From Curvibacter sp. (GTDB taxonomy: Bacteria > Pseudomonadota > Gammaproteobacteria > Burkholderiales > Burkholderiaceae_C), in NCBI GenBank assembly GCA_003500955.1, contig DNQP01000199.1:999-8990 (forward strand): a stretch of DNA of 7,992 nt, read 5' to 3'. The notes below the pieces were generated by a model. That model saw only the letters and a program-made list of their open reading frames with translations, searched no databases and was not told the DNA's origin. Positions within the stretch are counted from its first letter, which is position 1. Every line of letters starts with the position of its first letter. Of the stretch, positions 6,839-7,992 are shown one piece after another. The translations under genes were made by a program, and so were the position numbers.

Positions 6839-7992
6839 TCAGTCTTCCTCGTGCAGCAGAGACAGGCCGATGGCCCCGCGCCGGCGCAGCCAGGGGCTGG
6901 GGCGGTAGCGCGGGTCACCGTAGACGGTCTGCAGATTGAACAGCACTTCCAGCACATTGGTAGGTCCGTAGCGGTTGCCCATGGCCAGGGGACCCAGGGG
7001 GTAGCCCAGCCCCAGGGTGACCGCGGTTTCCAGGTCTGCAGGCGTGCAGATGCGCTGCTGGCAGATGTCGGATGCGATGTTGACGATGGTGGCCACGACA
7101 CGTTGCGTCACGAAGCCGCCGCTGTCGCGGATCACGCTCACCGCCTTGCCGTCGCGCGCGAACAGGGCGTGGGCCGCATCGCGCATGTCGGCGCGGGTCG
7201 CGGGATTGGTGGCGAGCACACGGCGTTTCGTCGCAGCGTCCTCGATCAACAGGTCGATGCCCACGGTGCGCGCCGGGTCCAGGCGCTCGACCACGGCCAC
7301 CGTGCTGACGTCGAAGCCCAGCGGTGCGACCAGGGTCAGGGCCTGGGGCGAGGGGCTTTGGCCGGTCTCGATCCTGGCGCCCAGGTCCTTGAGCAACTGG
7401 TAGAGCTCGGCTCGGCGTGTGGCGCGCGTCGAGACCCAGACGGGCGGCAGCTCGGCCACCTGCGGCGCGGGCGGTTCCGGCGCGACTTCAGCCTTGCCAT
7501 TCGCGTAGCGGTAAAAACCTTCGCCTGTCTTGCGGCCCAGCACGCCGCCGGCCAGGCGCTGGGCGGTGATCACGCTGGGGCGGTAGCGCGGCTCCTCGTA
7601 GTACTGGTGGTAGACGGACTCCATGACCGGGTGCGAGACGTCCAGTGCCGTCAGGTCCATGAGCTCGAAGGGGCCGAGCTTGAAGCCGATCTGGTCACGC
7701 AGGATGCGGTCGATGGTGACGAAGTCGGCCACGCCTTCGCTCACGATGCGCAGGGCCTCGGTGCCGTAGCCGCGGCCCGCGTGGTTGACGATGAAGCCCG
7801 GCGTGTCCTGTGCCATCACGGGGGTGTGGCCCATCTGGCGTGCGTAGTCCGAGAGGGCGGTACAGACGGCCGGGTCGGTCTTGAGGCCGGCGATGACCTC
7901 CACCACCTTCATCAGCGGCACCGGATTGAAGAAGTGGAAGCCGGCTACCCGCTCAGGATGCTTGGCCGTGCTGGCGATGCGGGTGACCGACA
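6839..7992 (-). CDS. 3-hydroxyacyl-CoA dehydrogenase, PaaH/PaaC-like, N-terminus outside window
   Basis: This enzyme oxidises (S)-3-hydroxyacyl-CoA to 3-oxoacyl-CoA with NAD. The frame stays open to the right edge, adding 23 codons upstream of the GTG at 7921, so that codon is internal. 383 complete codons are visible. They begin with the end of the Rossmann domain, which carries the catalytic dyad: His in GFHFFNPVP (codon 7934-7936) and Glu in KVVEVI (codon 7898-7900). The GxGxxG NAD loop must lie outside the window. The first 3HCDH C-terminal domain starts at GFIVNHAGRGYG and runs to GRKTGEGFYRY. After a linker of about 120 residues, a second, shorter 3HCDH domain starts near SGGFVTQRVVA and ends in LSLLHEED. 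Two C-terminal domains and an expected full length near 500 residues match the PaaH/PaaC type (3-hydroxyadipyl-CoA dehydrogenase) rather than the short FadB2 type. The crotonase-family gene follows after 23 bp. General beta-oxidation is the alternative role. Confidence 0.93.
   Translation of the reverse strand, partial: SVTRIASTAKHPERVAGFHFFNPVPLMKVVEVIAGLKTDPAVCTALSDYARQMGHTPVMAQDTPGFIVNHAGRGYGTEALRIVSEGVADFVTIDRILRDQIGFKLGPFELMDLTALDVSHPVMESVYHQYYEEPRYRPSVITAQRLAGGVLGRKTGEGFYRYANGKAEVAPEPPAPQVAELPPVWVSTRATRRAELYQLLKDLGARIETGQSPSPQALTLVAPLGFDVSTVAVVERLDPARTVGIDLLIEDAATKRRVLATNPATRADMRDAAHALFARDGKAVSVIRDSGGFVTQRVVATIVNIASDICQQRICTPADLETAVTLGLGYPLGPLAMGNRYGPTNVLEVLFNLQTVYGDPRYRPSPWLRRRGAIGLSLLHEED

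Overview
The window is GC-rich with almost no intergenic space, and its proteins have a betaproteobacterial character, most likely Burkholderiales (Comamonadaceae-like). This rests on protein style and base composition, not on a marker gene. No rRNA, tRNA, mobile element, CRISPR array or phage gene is visible. Every stretch of the window is coding except gaps of under 100 bp.

Left part (1-1969, plus strand): the 3' end of a TPR-repeat protein with an Ala/Pro-rich linker is followed by a complete DUF3391 + HD-GYP protein, a predicted c-di-GMP phosphodiesterase. The HD-GYP gene has a plausible -10 box (TAGAAT) in its 85-bp upstream gap.

Right part (1991-7992, minus strand): six genes are read leftwards. 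In transcription order they are a 3-hydroxyacyl-CoA dehydrogenase (N-terminus outside the window), a crotonase-fold enoyl-CoA hydratase/isomerase, a Crp/Fnr-family regulator, an APH-fold phosphotransferase, an acyl-CoA dehydrogenase and a YfcG-type glutathione S-transferase. A clear intrinsic terminator lies between the acyl-CoA dehydrogenase and the GST gene. The GST start is reassigned to 2695, where a good Shine-Dalgarno and the YfcG-type N-terminus coincide. The plus- and minus-strand blocks converge at 1970-1990.

How the genes work together: the kinase and dehydrogenase are the two halves of the eukaryotic ACAD10/ACAD11 fusion, in the same order, and resemble the LvaA/LvaC pair of Pseudomonas levulinate catabolism. 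The favoured reading is that a 4-hydroxyacyl-CoA is phosphorylated by the kinase and converted to an enoyl-CoA by the dehydrogenase. The enoyl-CoA could then be handled by beta-oxidation enzymes, possibly including the two encoded upstream. The Crp-type regulator 12 bp upstream of the kinase is the obvious candidate local controller. The substrate is not determined by the sequence. I found no clearly unprecedented system; the regulator-kinase-dehydrogenase cluster is the best lead.
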